20,503 bases of DNA from an uncultured Clostridium sp. (GCA_902496665.1 CABVBU010000043.1:1-20503), one strand, 5' to 3'. Counted from the stretch's first letter, positions 1 through 7,183 are shown. A program made the numbers and translations. Notes: generated by a model from the sequence alone, not told the origin.

Positions 1-81
1 CAAGAGTAAACTCCACTGCCCTTTGGAGAAGTGGAATTTAAATTTTCATTTTAGGATGTCAACGGAACGCTCCGGAATGAA

Positions 82-110
82 TTGACATTTTACATGGTCC
101 GGGATAAAAT
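82..110 (+). promoter_or_regulatory. Sigma-A-type promoter for the MBL-fold hydrolase gene
   Basis: A perfect -35 box TTGACA (82-87) is followed after 17 bp by TAAAAT (105-110). It faces the hydrolase gene and predicts a leader of about 170 nt. I recognise no riboswitch class in that leader. Promoter function is inferred from match and spacing only. Confidence 0.7.
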
Positions 111-289
111 CAAAACTATCTATGGTAAAAGTCTCATGATCCCTAATTTTCTATATATAATCAGGAAATTTACGGAACTAAATGCAGCTGTTTCCTTCCT
201 TTCCTGTAAAGTATGGATACTGGAAGTTCCTTTCGATGTGCAACGTCAATTACAACTAAACCATTTTAATACTCAAGGAGTTTCCCACA

Positions 290-1294
290 ATGAAAACACT
301 CGCCCCAAACTTATATAAAGTCACCCTGACCAACAAAGCCATGCGGACCTCATCGAGAAATCTATATATTATAAAGGGCGATGGCCGCAACCTCATGATC
401 GACACCGCCTGGAAGGTTCCGGAGTGCTTAAATGATATGGAAAACGCCTTGAAGGAGCTCTCCATCGACTATAAATACCTCGATATCTTCGTGACCCACA
501 ACCACGCGGACCACAGCGGATATGTCTCCTATTTTACGGACCGTGGTGCCCGGGCGTTCATGAACCCTGTGGAGATCACGGAAGCCTCCGACCGTTACCA
601 CCGCCTCTACGAGGACAACACCATGCGCCGGTCTTATACCAGGGAATGCGGAGTCACAAAGGAACTGGCTCCCGATGCCTGGCAGGAGATCAACACCGGT
701 GCGGACCGGCTTGCAAAGGAAAACAACATAAATTTTAATTTTCCCTTTACTCCCATCTCGCCGGGAGACCTCTTCTCCTGTGGAGACTACCATTTCGAGA
801 TTGTCCCTCTCTACGGTCATACTTCAGGACAGTGTGGCCTCGTGGAACGGAACAAAAAGCTTTTTTTCTGCGCCGATCAGGTGATCCTCGGTCTTACTCC
901 CATCGTCATCACAGCAGGAAAAGACCAGCATCTCCTCGCCGAATATTTTGCGTCCTTAAAAGAACTGGCGGCCAATTACACCGGATACCGTTTTCTCCCT
1001 GGACACTATGGAGAGTTCACCGAGATCCGCGAGGAGACCGACCGGATCATCTCTGAATATGAGACACGCTGCACCCAGCTCCGTCTGGCTTTAGCGGAAA
1101 GCCGCCGCCCGATGACACTTTTGGAGCTCGATCAGGCACTCTATGTCCAGCGCATGCAGACCTACCGGTATTCCTACCTTTTCTCCTATCTCAACACCTG
1201 GCCGAAGCTCTTTTCCTGCCTTGACTGGCTTGCGGAGGCGGGCGTGATCAGGCGCGCCGAAAAAGACGGCATCCTATTCTGGTCGCTCCGCTGA
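290..1294 (+). CDS. MBL-fold metallo-hydrolase
   Basis: A 334-residue metallo-beta-lactamase-fold hydrolase. The zinc-ligand set is complete: the HxHxDH motif at residues 70-75 (HNHADH), His177 in GHTSG, Asp196 in CADQ, and His239 in LPGHYG. After the fold, residues 270-334 form a helical tail that ends like a small winged-helix module (LDWLAEAGVIRRAEKDGILFW). This tail occurs in hydrolytic MBL proteins of the glyoxalase II/RNase Z-like type, but the substrate cannot be read from sequence. The protein is probably cytoplasmic, with no signal peptide. The ATG start is supported by AGGAG about 10 bases upstream. The gene is monocistronic on the plus strand and its last 21 bases overlap the 3' end of queH on the other strand. 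The family call is secure; the function is not. Confidence 0.9.
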   Translation: MKTLAPNLYKVTLTNKAMRTSSRNLYIIKGDGRNLMIDTAWKVPECLNDMENALKELSIDYKYLDIFVTHNHADHSGYVSYFTDRGARAFMNPVEITEASDRYHRLYEDNTMRRSYTRECGVTKELAPDAWQEINTGADRLAKENNINFNFPFTPISPGDLFSCGDYHFEIVPLYGHTSGQCGLVERNKKLFFCADQVILGLTPIVITAGKDQHLLAEYFASLKELAANYTGYRFLPGHYGEFTEIREETDRIISEYETRCTQLRLALAESRRPMTLLELDQALYVQRMQTYRYSYLFSYLNTWPKLFSCLDWLAEAGVIRRAEKDGILFWSLR

Positions 1295-1936
1295 GCGCGC
1301 TTCCGACTCGCTCTTTGAGAACACGCAGCCGCAGTAATTCTGGCGGTAGAGCGCGTGTTCTCTGGAAAGCTCCGTGGATCTCTTATATCCGTTTCTCTTC
1401 TTAAAATCTGAGGGCAGGAATTCTACACCGTACTCCTGTCCCATCTCTTCCCCGATCCGGTTCAGCCTCTCTGCATCCTTTAAGGGGCTTATTGTGAGCG
1501 TCGTCGTAAAAAAGTCGAAGCCGCCGGCCTTTGCCTCCCTCGCCGCTTCGGAGAGACGGAGCTTAAAGCATTCCGTGCATCTGGCGCCGCCCTCCAGTTC
1601 CTGCTCTAATCCCTTTGCCGCCGCATAGAAGTCATCCGGCACATAGGTTCCTGCCACAAAATGGATCGGATGCCGGTCCGCCTCATATTCCCACTCCCTA
1701 TTGAACTCTCTGATCAGCCGCTCCTGCTCCGATGTCCGCTCCTCGTACTCTGATGGCGGATAGATATTCGGGTTGTAGTAAAATACCGTGATCTCAAAAT
1801 ATCTGGAGAGATACTCAAGAACATAACTGCTGCAGGGTGCGCAGCAGCTGTGAAGGAACAGGGTCGGCACCTTTTCCTCCTTCTGCAGTTCTTCCAGTTT
1901 TTTATCTAATTCCTTCTGATAGTTTCGCTTGTTCAT
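1274..1936 (-). CDS. queH: Epoxyqueuosine reductase QueH
   Basis: A 220-residue QueH (DUF208) protein, the non-cobalamin enzyme that reduces epoxyqueuosine to queuosine in tRNA at the last step of the pathway. The family's cysteine groups are present: HSCCAPC at residues 29-35, CTEC at 120-123 and YCGC at 201-204; these are expected to bind the iron-sulfur cluster and an additional iron. The frame stays open a further 44 codons upstream. I choose the ATG at 1936 because GGGAG lies 4-5 bases before it, homologues begin with a similar KxxYxxEL segment, and the extension would run through the rpoD terminator. It lies downstream of rpoD but behind that terminator, so it probably has its own weak promoter or depends on read-through. 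The call is confident. Confidence 0.95.
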   Translation of the reverse strand: MNKRNYQKELDKKLEELQKEEKVPTLFLHSCCAPCSSYVLEYLSRYFEITVFYYNPNIYPPSEYEERTSEQERLIREFNREWEYEADRHPIHFVAGTYVPDDFYAAAKGLEQELEGGARCTECFKLRLSEAAREAKAGGFDFFTTTLTISPLKDAERLNRIGEEMGQEYGVEFLPSDFKKRNGYKRSTELSREHALYRQNYCGCVFSKSESEARSAERPE

Positions 1937-1946
1937 ATGCTCTCCC

Positions 1947-1967
1947 GGCAGGCTGTACTTTCCTGCC
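1947..1967 (-). promoter_or_regulatory. Hairpin immediately upstream of the queH ribosome binding site
   Basis: GGCAGG and CCTGCC form a perfect 6-bp inverted repeat around a 9-nt loop. The hairpin ends directly against the GGGAG Shine-Dalgarno sequence of queH (about 1942-1946). It could influence ribosome access. It does not match the preQ1 riboswitch pattern as far as I can tell. Confidence 0.35.
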
Positions 1968-1999
1968 CTGTGTTTAAAATACCAACTGCCCAGCAACGG

Positions 2000-2029
2000 A
2001 AAAAGGCAGCCGGATTTTCTCCCGCTGCC
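2000..2029 (-). terminator. Rho-independent terminator of rpoD
   Basis: Read on the minus strand, GGCAGC and GCTGCC form a 6-bp GC-rich stem, with GGA/TCC pairing inside it beyond a mismatch. Five T residues follow. The element is about 80 bp after the rpoD stop and before queH, which separates the two transcription units. Confidence 0.8.
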
Positions 2030-2109
2030 TGTATTTCTATTTTCACCAGCTCCGCCAGGCTTATCCACCGGCGGTCCGCCTCCAATATCCGTTTTTCCGA
2101 AACGAGATC

Positions 2110-3234
2110 TTACAGGAAATCCCTGATCCGTTTGCTGCGGACCGGATTCCTAAGTTTTCTCAGAGCCTTCGCCTCGATCTGACGGATACGCTCTCTCGTT
2201 ACGTTGAACTCTTTTCCGACCTCTTCCAGAGTTCTCGGATGTCCGTCCTCGAGACCGAATCGAAGCACGATGACCTGGCGCTCTCTCTCCTTGAGATCGC
2301 CTAAGAGCGCGTCGATGTGCTCTCTCAACATTACGGACTCCACATTTCCCTCCGGTGTAACGGCATTGCTGTCCGCAACGAAGTCTCCGAGATTGGAATC
2401 ATCCTCCTCACCGATAGGGGTCTCTAAGGATGCAGGCTCTCTCGCGATCTGCATGATCTCCATAACCTTGTCCTCGGACATCTCAAGGGCTTCCGCGAGT
2501 TCTGTCACGGATGGCTCATAGCCGAGTTCCAGGGTCAGCTTTCTCTGCATCTTTGACATTTTGTTGATCGTCTCTACCATATGCACCGGAACACGGATCG
2601 TTCTCGCCTGATCCGCAAGGGCTCTCGTCACAGACTGACGGATCCACCAGGTCGCATATGTACTTAACTTATATCCTTTTGTATAGTCGAACTTCTCAAC
2701 GCCCTTGATCAGACCAAGGTTTCCTTCCTGTACAAGATCCAGGAAGCTCATTCCACGTCCGGTGTAACGCTTTGCGATACTTACAACGAGACGAAGGTTT
2801 GCCTCGATCAGGCGCTCTTTTGCAGACTCATCTCCCTCTGCCTTTCTCTTCGCGAGACGAAGCTCCTCATCCGCGGAAAGAAGCGGCACGGTACCGATCT
2901 CCTTTAAGTACATGCGGACCGGATCCTCTGTTCCGATACCTTCCAGAAGATCGATGGCGTCTAAGTCAATGTCCTCTCCATCCTTGTCCTCACGGTAGTC
3001 ATCATCCAGATCGTCCAGAAGCATGGAATCATCCGCAAGCATTGCGTCATCGATTACCGGCACAACGTCGATATTGCTGTGCTCTAAGTAATTATAAATT
3101 TCGTCCATCTGCTCCGGTCCGAGGTTATCTCCGGCAAAAAAGTCGTTGATCTCCGTCGCGTCAAGCGCGTTCTGTTTTGACTTGCCCAGTGCGACAAGTT
3201 TCTTAAGTTTGTCTAAAAATACTTCTTTTTCCAC
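2110..3234 (-). CDS. rpoD: RNA polymerase primary sigma factor RpoD (SigA)
   Basis: A 374-residue vegetative sigma-70 factor that directs RNA polymerase to -10/-35 promoters. Conserved regions occur in order. An acidic N-terminal region 1.1 comes first, then region 1.2 (DPVRMYLKEIG). Region 2 carries GRGMSFLDLVQEGNLGL and the DNA-melting stretch TYATWWIRQSVTRA. Region 3 follows, and region 4 carries the helix-turn-helix (TLEEVGKEFNVTRERIRQIE) and the usual end RKLRNPVRSKRIRDFL. I choose the GTG at 3234 because AAAGGAC stands 9 bases before it and family members start near EKEVFLDKLKKL. A TTG start at 3267 is possible but lacks such a site. In many Firmicutes rpoD follows dnaG. Here the upstream gene is a lipid kinase and rpoD has its own promoter. 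Confidence 0.97.
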   Translation of the reverse strand: MEKEVFLDKLKKLVALGKSKQNALDATEINDFFAGDNLGPEQMDEIYNYLEHSNIDVVPVIDDAMLADDSMLLDDLDDDYREDKDGEDIDLDAIDLLEGIGTEDPVRMYLKEIGTVPLLSADEELRLAKRKAEGDESAKERLIEANLRLVVSIAKRYTGRGMSFLDLVQEGNLGLIKGVEKFDYTKGYKLSTYATWWIRQSVTRALADQARTIRVPVHMVETINKMSKMQRKLTLELGYEPSVTELAEALEMSEDKVMEIMQIAREPASLETPIGEEDDSNLGDFVADSNAVTPEGNVESVMLREHIDALLGDLKERERQVIVLRFGLEDGHPRTLEEVGKEFNVTRERIRQIEAKALRKLRNPVRSKRIRDFL

Positions 3235-3285
3235 TGAATAACGTCCTTTCAGGTTGGGGCTGCTCAAACTGCTCCACGATAGTTC

Positions 3286-3314
3286 ATTATATACTATCCA
3301 GCGACATTTTTCAA
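3286..3314 (-). promoter_or_regulatory. Sigma-A promoter of rpoD
   Basis: On the minus strand TTGAAA (3309-3314) and a perfect TATAAT (3286-3291) are separated by exactly 17 bp, about 50 bp before the GTG start. A 7-bp inverted repeat, TTCAACG (3310-3316) with CGTTGAA (3334-3340), overlaps the -35 box and could be an operator. Promoter strength is inferred from consensus match. Confidence 0.85.
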
Positions 3315-3402
3315 CGTTTTTCTACGCCTTTTTCGTTGAATTTTAACGTTTTATTAGCACTTTTTGTGATTGTTCAGCAGGTCTGCGCACTTGCCGCCCC
3401 TC

Positions 3403-4338
3403 TCAACTCGCCGTCTTCTCCTCCTGCTTCTCCGGCTCCGGGCTGCAGCTTAAGGTCACTGCTTCCTTCACATTCTCGATCTTTGCCTCAGTAACCGATC
3501 CGCCAAACTCACCGTCGAGGACCCACGGTATCTCTTCCTTGGCGGTGACCGTAAACTTTGAAGATTTCACGCGGATTACGTCCTTATTTTCCTGTTCCGG
3601 GAACAGAAGCAGACCGCTTATAATATTCGGAAGATCTGCCGGAGTCTTCGGTGTCCGGATAAACACTCCCTCAAACAGGCCGTCATGGAAGGAAACATCC
3701 TTCGGCGCAAGTCCTCTGAAGCCGCCGACACTTGTGGTGTTCGTCACCATTCCGAAAACGAACTCTCCATCCGCCTCACCGTCATCCCATGTCAAATGCA
3801 TCCTGTAGGATTTAAGGTTTCCCAGTGCCTTGATGGACTCCAGGATATACGCCTGATGCCCAAGAACGTTCTTGATGTCCTGGGGCGTGCTGTACGACAC
3901 TTCCGTGAAAGCGCCAAACGCGGCGATATAAACAAAATACCGCTCATCCCCGAATTTTCCGATATCGACGCCGTAGGACTTTCCGCTCACCACATCCTGC
4001 GCCGCCTTCGTGAGGTTCGCCGGGATTTTTAGGCTTCTCGCGAAATCATTCGTGGAACCTGCCGGGAGATATCCGATCTCCGGGCGCTTTTCCAGCCTCA
4101 TGATGCCGGAGATCACGCTGTTCAGCGTTCCATCCCCGCCGCTGCAGACGAAAAGTTCCACATCCTTACCGTATTCCTCGGCGATCTTCGCCGCATCCCC
4201 CGGTTCCTGGGTCACATAGACAGAGGGCAGATAGCCCGCTCCACAAAAAATCCCGAGAATATCGGACAACTGGTTCTTGATGGCTTCCTTCCCGGAACGG
4301 GGATTAAAAACAAATAACATTTTTTTCATTTTCATCAT
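3403..4338 (-). CDS. Diacylglycerol/lipid kinase family protein (YegS/BmrU type)
   Basis: A 311-residue protein of the DAGK-catalytic superfamily, which phosphorylates diacylglycerol or related lipids at the inner face of the membrane. The N-terminal nucleotide-binding half has FNPRSGK (11-17), the signature GGDGTLN (67-73) and PAGSTNDFAR (92-101). The C-terminal beta-sandwich half includes the late WVLDGE motif. This length is usual for YegS/BmrU/DgkB-like proteins. The first possible start is a GTG at 4344, but GGAG lies too close to it. The ATG at 4338 is spaced 7 bases from GGAG and is preferred. The gene has its own likely promoter and is not overlapped by neighbours. In Gram-positive bacteria such kinases recycle diacylglycerol released during lipoteichoic acid synthesis; whether this one does so is unknown. 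Confidence 0.92.
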   Translation of the reverse strand: MMKMKKMLFVFNPRSGKEAIKNQLSDILGIFCGAGYLPSVYVTQEPGDAAKIAEEYGKDVELFVCSGGDGTLNSVISGIMRLEKRPEIGYLPAGSTNDFARSLKIPANLTKAAQDVVSGKSYGVDIGKFGDERYFVYIAAFGAFTEVSYSTPQDIKNVLGHQAYILESIKALGNLKSYRMHLTWDDGEADGEFVFGMVTNTTSVGGFRGLAPKDVSFHDGLFEGVFIRTPKTPADLPNIISGLLLFPEQENKDVIRVKSSKFTVTAKEEIPWVLDGEFGGSVTEAKIENVKEAVTLSCSPEPEKQEEKTAS

Positions 4339-4361
4339 GATCACGCTCCATAAAAGACGCC

Positions 4362-4391
4362 CTTATGCGCCGTAATACTAACAAATGTCAA
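4362..4391 (-). promoter_or_regulatory. Likely promoter of the lipid kinase gene
   Basis: A perfect TTGACA (-35, 4386-4391 on the minus strand) is followed after 18 bp by CATAAG (4362-4367), a 4/6 match to the -10 consensus. The predicted leader before the ATG at 4338 is very short. Confidence 0.55.
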
Positions 4392-4424
4392 TACTTTCTA
4401 TTTCTAATATGGGACACTGACAGA

Positions 4425-4490
4425 TGCATCGTTACTATTGTACGGAATTTTCAGTTCAGAAAATTCCTACCCGTGTACAGTAACGATGCA
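4425..4490. repeat. 66-nt palindromic element, possibly an interspersed repeat
   Basis: Three paired blocks surround a 6-nt loop. TGCATCGTTACT (4425-4436) pairs with AGTAACGATGCA (4479-4490). GTAC (4440-4443) pairs with GTAC (4475-4478). GGAATTTTC (4444-4452) pairs with GAAAATTCC (4459-4467). There are 25 base pairs in all, with a 3-nt and a 7-nt bulge. No T-tract follows in either direction, so it is not a typical intrinsic terminator. It lies upstream of the lipid kinase promoter. It resembles the small palindromic repeats scattered through clostridial genomes, but its copy number is unknown here. Confidence 0.6.
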
Positions 4491-4625
4491 CCTTCTACAT
4501 TCTGTCCACCCTGACAAATAATATCTGTGGGTCCAAGAGAATTTACAGTCATTATATCATAGACTCACGACCCCCGCGCTGACGCGCTCTATTGCCTGCT
4601 GGCGCAGGCGGTTCGTTCGTTAATG

Positions 4626-4676
4626 GTCCAAGAAAAACAAATGCCACCTGCGGTGCCGCTTGTTTTTCTTTTGGAC
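4626..4676 (-). terminator. Terminator of the mutY end of the operon, probably bidirectional
   Basis: AAGAAAAACAA and TTGTTTTTCTT form an 11-bp AT-rich stem around a GC-rich CACC-TGC-GGTG core. The stem is extended outward by GTCC/GGAC. Because the arms are A-rich and T-rich, a poly-U run would be made in either direction. It stands 9 bases after the mutY stop codon. Confidence 0.75.
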
Positions 4677-4684
4677 TCATTATA

Positions 4685-5827
4685 TCATGACTGGCTTTCC
4701 AGCAGCTTTCTATACGCCGCAAACGCGTTCGGAATCGGGTACTTCTCCTTCAATTCCTCTCTGTCTGCAAACAGCATTCCCGGGATCTCTTCCCCTACCT
4801 TCACCAGGTACCCGCTCATATGCCACTCCACATGGCTGAAAATGTGCTTTGTCGCCGGCAGTTTTTCCTCCACCGACGCCCTGCCACCGAGGCGTTCCAG
4901 TACCTCTTTCTCTGAAAGTTTTCCTTCCAGATTCGGAAATTCATACAGGGATGCCAGCAGTCCGGTGTCATCCCGCTTTCTAATGGCTATTTTATCCCCG
5001 TATTCCACTAATAATACGGTCTTTTCCTCGATTTTCCTTTTCTTTTTCGGTGCCTTCACCGGGATCTCAGAGATCAGGTTTCTTTTTCTCGCCTCGCATA
5101 CCGTATAAAACGGACATGGAAGATCGCAGAGAGGAGCACCATTGGGGGCGCAGACGATGGCTCCGGTCTCGATGAGCGCCTGGTTGAAATCTCCTGGCTC
5201 ATCCTTTTTTAGTGTCTTTAAGACCTCTTCGACTGCGGCTTCTGTCTTCTTCTTTACCGCCTGTTTTAAGATATCTTCGTAGCTTCCGGCAACTCTCGAA
5301 AGGACCCGCATGACATTTCCGTCCACCGCTGGGACAGGGAGTCCGAAAGCGATGGAGCCAATGGCACCTGCCGTGTAGCTCCCGATTCCCGGAAGCTCAA
5401 GAAGCGCTTTGTGATCCGCCGGAAGTTCTCCGCCGTACTGGGAAACGATGATCTTGGCCGCTTTCTTCAGATTTCTGGCCCTGCTGTAATATCCGAGACC
5501 TTCCCAATACTTGAAAAGTTCTTCTTCCTCACACTCCGCCAGTGCCTGCACCGTCGGAAAATACTCCATAAACCGGGCAAAGTAAGGCTTTACCGCCTCC
5601 ACTCTCGTCTGCTGCAGCATGATCTCCGAAATCCAGATCCGGTAGGCATCCTGGTTCTCCCGCCAGGGGAGATCTCTTTTATTTCCCCGATACCAGGAAA
5701 GGAGCGGTCCTCTAGCGGCTTCCAGACGCTCCGTCAGGGTGAGGTCCTTCTCATCCGGAAAGATTTTCTGGAGACCGGAATAAAGATCCGCCCCCGAAAC
5801 ATTCATTTCTTCCTTATACATATCCAT
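4685..5827 (-). CDS. mutY: A/G-specific adenine glycosylase MutY
   Basis: A 380-residue base-excision repair enzyme that removes adenine mispaired with 8-oxoguanine. The HhH-GPD domain has catalytic Glu68 in WISEIMLQQT, the helix-hairpin-helix LPGIGSYTAGAI (145-156) and catalytic Asp169 in PAVDGNVMRV. The iron-sulfur loop has Cys226, 234, 238 and 244. The C-terminal NUDIX-like domain that recognises 8-oxoguanine includes HIFSHVEWHMSGY (328-340). The spacing of the cysteines is C-x7-C-x3-C-x5-C, slightly longer than the classical C-x6-C-x2-C-x5-C. The start at 5827 overlaps the end of birA by 14 bases and is preceded by GGAG; ATGs at codons 3 and 8 are also possible. The gene is last in the long minus-strand run. 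Confidence 0.96.
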   Translation of the reverse strand: MDMYKEEMNVSGADLYSGLQKIFPDEKDLTLTERLEAARGPLLSWYRGNKRDLPWRENQDAYRIWISEIMLQQTRVEAVKPYFARFMEYFPTVQALAECEEEELFKYWEGLGYYSRARNLKKAAKIIVSQYGGELPADHKALLELPGIGSYTAGAIGSIAFGLPVPAVDGNVMRVLSRVAGSYEDILKQAVKKKTEAAVEEVLKTLKKDEPGDFNQALIETGAIVCAPNGAPLCDLPCPFYTVCEARKRNLISEIPVKAPKKKRKIEEKTVLLVEYGDKIAIRKRDDTGLLASLYEFPNLEGKLSEKEVLERLGGRASVEEKLPATKHIFSHVEWHMSGYLVKVGEEIPGMLFADREELKEKYPIPNAFAAYRKLLESQS

Positions 5828-6794
5828 AGACTCCGCGGACGGAAACTTCCCCGGAGATGATCTCCTTTAATGTGCCATCGGAGAGGCGGACTAAAAGCGC
5901 GCCTTCCTTGTTGATTCCCTCAGAGACGCCGCGGTACTCGCCCGCCGGATCCAGAACGCACACCTCGTTGCCGAGATTTACAAGGTTTGCGTTGTACTCT
6001 TCAATAAGTCCCGACATGTCCTGTGTCTCAATGAAGGTGTCATAATATCCCTCAAATGCATCCATGATCGCCGCGATGATCTCACTTCTCTTCTGGATCT
6101 TTCCGCTCTCGATCCGCAGGGAAGTCGCTGTTGCCTTGATATCATCCGGAAATTCCGTCTGGTTTACGTTGATGCCGGTTCCCGGGATCACATACTGGAT
6201 CTCCATGAGCTCCGTGCTCATCTCCGTTAAGATTCCGCAGATTTTCTTCTTATTTAAAACAAGGTCATTCGGCCATTTGATCTCAGATTTCAGTCCTGTC
6301 GCCTTCTCGATTCCCTTTCTCGTGGCCAGTGCCATGACAAGCGTCAGCATGGATGCCGCCATAGGATCGATCTGTGGTCTTAAGAGCATGCTCATCCAGA
6401 TCCCAACGCCCGCCGGAGATGTCCAGACACGACCTCTTCTGCCCTTTCCGCCGAGCTGACGTTCCGCGACAGCCAGGGTTCCGTGGGGCGCGCCCTGTTC
6501 CGCGAGACGGCGGATTTCATTGTTCGTGGAGTCGGTCTCCTCGAAGAACGCCACCTCCGATCCTGCCCATTTCGTGTGGATCGTGCTTTCCAGCTCTTCC
6601 TTTGAGAGCACGTCCGCCGATCCCTTTAAAATATATCCTTTATTCCGGACGGCCTCGATCTCGTAGCCCTCCTCCTTTAACTGGTTGATGACCTTCCAGA
6701 CCGCCGTTCTCGAGACACCGAACTTCTCGCAAAGCTCCTGTCCGGAAATATAGCCATCTGTCTCCTTCAATAATTTCAGGATCTCTCCCTTCAT
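5814..6794 (-). CDS. birA: Biotin-[acetyl-CoA-carboxylase] ligase BirA with repressor domain
   Basis: A 326-residue bifunctional BirA. Residues 1-60 are a winged helix-turn-helix (SGQELCEKFGVSRTAVWKVI), as in BirA proteins that also repress biotin genes. The central catalytic domain activates biotin to biotinyl-AMP and transfers it to carboxylase subunits. It has the biotin/ATP loop GGKGRRGRVW (115-124) and KWPNDL (173-178) with the conserved lysine, followed by KKICGILTE. Residues from about 275 form the SH3-like C-terminal domain. GGAGG lies 7 bases before the ATG, inside the last codons of the upstream membrane-protein gene, which stops 4 bases earlier; the two are likely translationally coupled. 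No biotin synthesis or carboxylase gene is in the window, so its DNA targets lie elsewhere. Confidence 0.96.
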   Translation of the reverse strand: MKGEILKLLKETDGYISGQELCEKFGVSRTAVWKVINQLKEEGYEIEAVRNKGYILKGSADVLSKEELESTIHTKWAGSEVAFFEETDSTNNEIRRLAEQGAPHGTLAVAERQLGGKGRRGRVWTSPAGVGIWMSMLLRPQIDPMAASMLTLVMALATRKGIEKATGLKSEIKWPNDLVLNKKKICGILTEMSTELMEIQYVIPGTGINVNQTEFPDDIKATATSLRIESGKIQKRSEIIAAIMDAFEGYYDTFIETQDMSGLIEEYNANLVNLGNEVCVLDPAGEYRGVSEGINKEGALLVRLSDGTLKEIISGEVSVRGVYGYV

Positions 6795-6798
6795 CTCA

Positions 6799-7107
6799 TT
6801 ACCTCCACCAGATACTCATTGCGCTTAAAAATGTAAAGATCAGCAGGGTCGTTCCGAACACCATCTGGAACACCGCCGCCGTTCTTCTCCGCCTCTCCCG
6901 TTTTGTCCGGGACAGCCAGTATTTTCCTGTGACCAGATTTAAAACTGCCGCCAGGAAAAATATCGCCGGAAAGAGGAACATATACCTCTCCGTGTCAAGG
7001 AACGAGATGACTGCCATCACCACCACAGCGATGCCGATGATGATGTGCATGGCATCAAGAGCCATGGACTCGCTCCTGACTTTCCTTCTCTTATTGTTTT
7101 CCGCCAT
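6799..7107 (-). CDS. Small membrane protein of unknown function
   Basis: A 102-residue protein with a basic N terminus (KRRKVR) and three predicted membrane segments at about 20-37, 42-60 and 79-99. A very basic loop (KRERRRR, 69-75) separates segments two and three, so that loop is probably cytoplasmic. It ends in IWWR. I do not recognise a characterised family; similar small uncharacterised membrane proteins occur beside birA in related clostridia as far as I recall, but I cannot check that. AGGAGA stands about 10 bases before the ATG. It ends 4 bases before birA and contains the birA ribosome binding site, so the two are almost certainly co-translated. It is a real gene by its hydrophobic pattern and spacing; no function can be given. 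Confidence 0.8.
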   Translation of the reverse strand: MAENNKRRKVRSESMALDAMHIIIGIAVVVMAVISFLDTERYMFLFPAIFFLAAVLNLVTGKYWLSRTKRERRRRTAAVFQMVFGTTLLIFTFLSAMSIWWR

Positions 7108-7183
7108 GTTTCAGCGTTCTCCTCATATTTTCTGCCGGATCTGCCGCTTTCCCAGGATCAGCCGTGCTGCCTGGTACTTTTCC

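Larger units (their letters stand above)
4345..4684. other. Intergenic spacer between mutY and the lipid kinase gene
   Basis: I see no credible gene in these 340 bases. From left to right the spacer holds a likely promoter for the lipid kinase (4362-4391), a 66-nt near-perfect palindrome (4425-4490), and one copy of the 12-bp direct repeat TCATTATATCAT (4549-4560). Two short GC-rich hairpins follow (CGCG-CTGA-CGCG and GCCTGC-TGGC-GCAGGC, about 4566-4610), then the mutY terminator (4626-4676) and the second repeat copy (4677-4688), which runs into the mutY stop codon. Confidence 0.6.

Noticed and set aside
1..60. A terminator at the left edge (TCCACT at 12-17 with AGTGGA at 30-35, then AT-rich sequence)
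   Set aside because: The stem is only 6 bp with a 12-nt loop, competes with another 5-bp pairing and lacks a continuous T-tract. The upstream gene is outside the window.
1937..2068. A 44-codon N-terminal extension of QueH
   Set aside because: It would run through the rpoD terminator, is rich in Gly, Lys and Arg without family similarity, and a well-placed GGGAG precedes the internal ATG at 1936.
3235..3267. An upstream TTG start for RpoD
   Set aside because: No ribosome binding site precedes it, and the AAAGGAC before the GTG at 3234 lies inside this extension.
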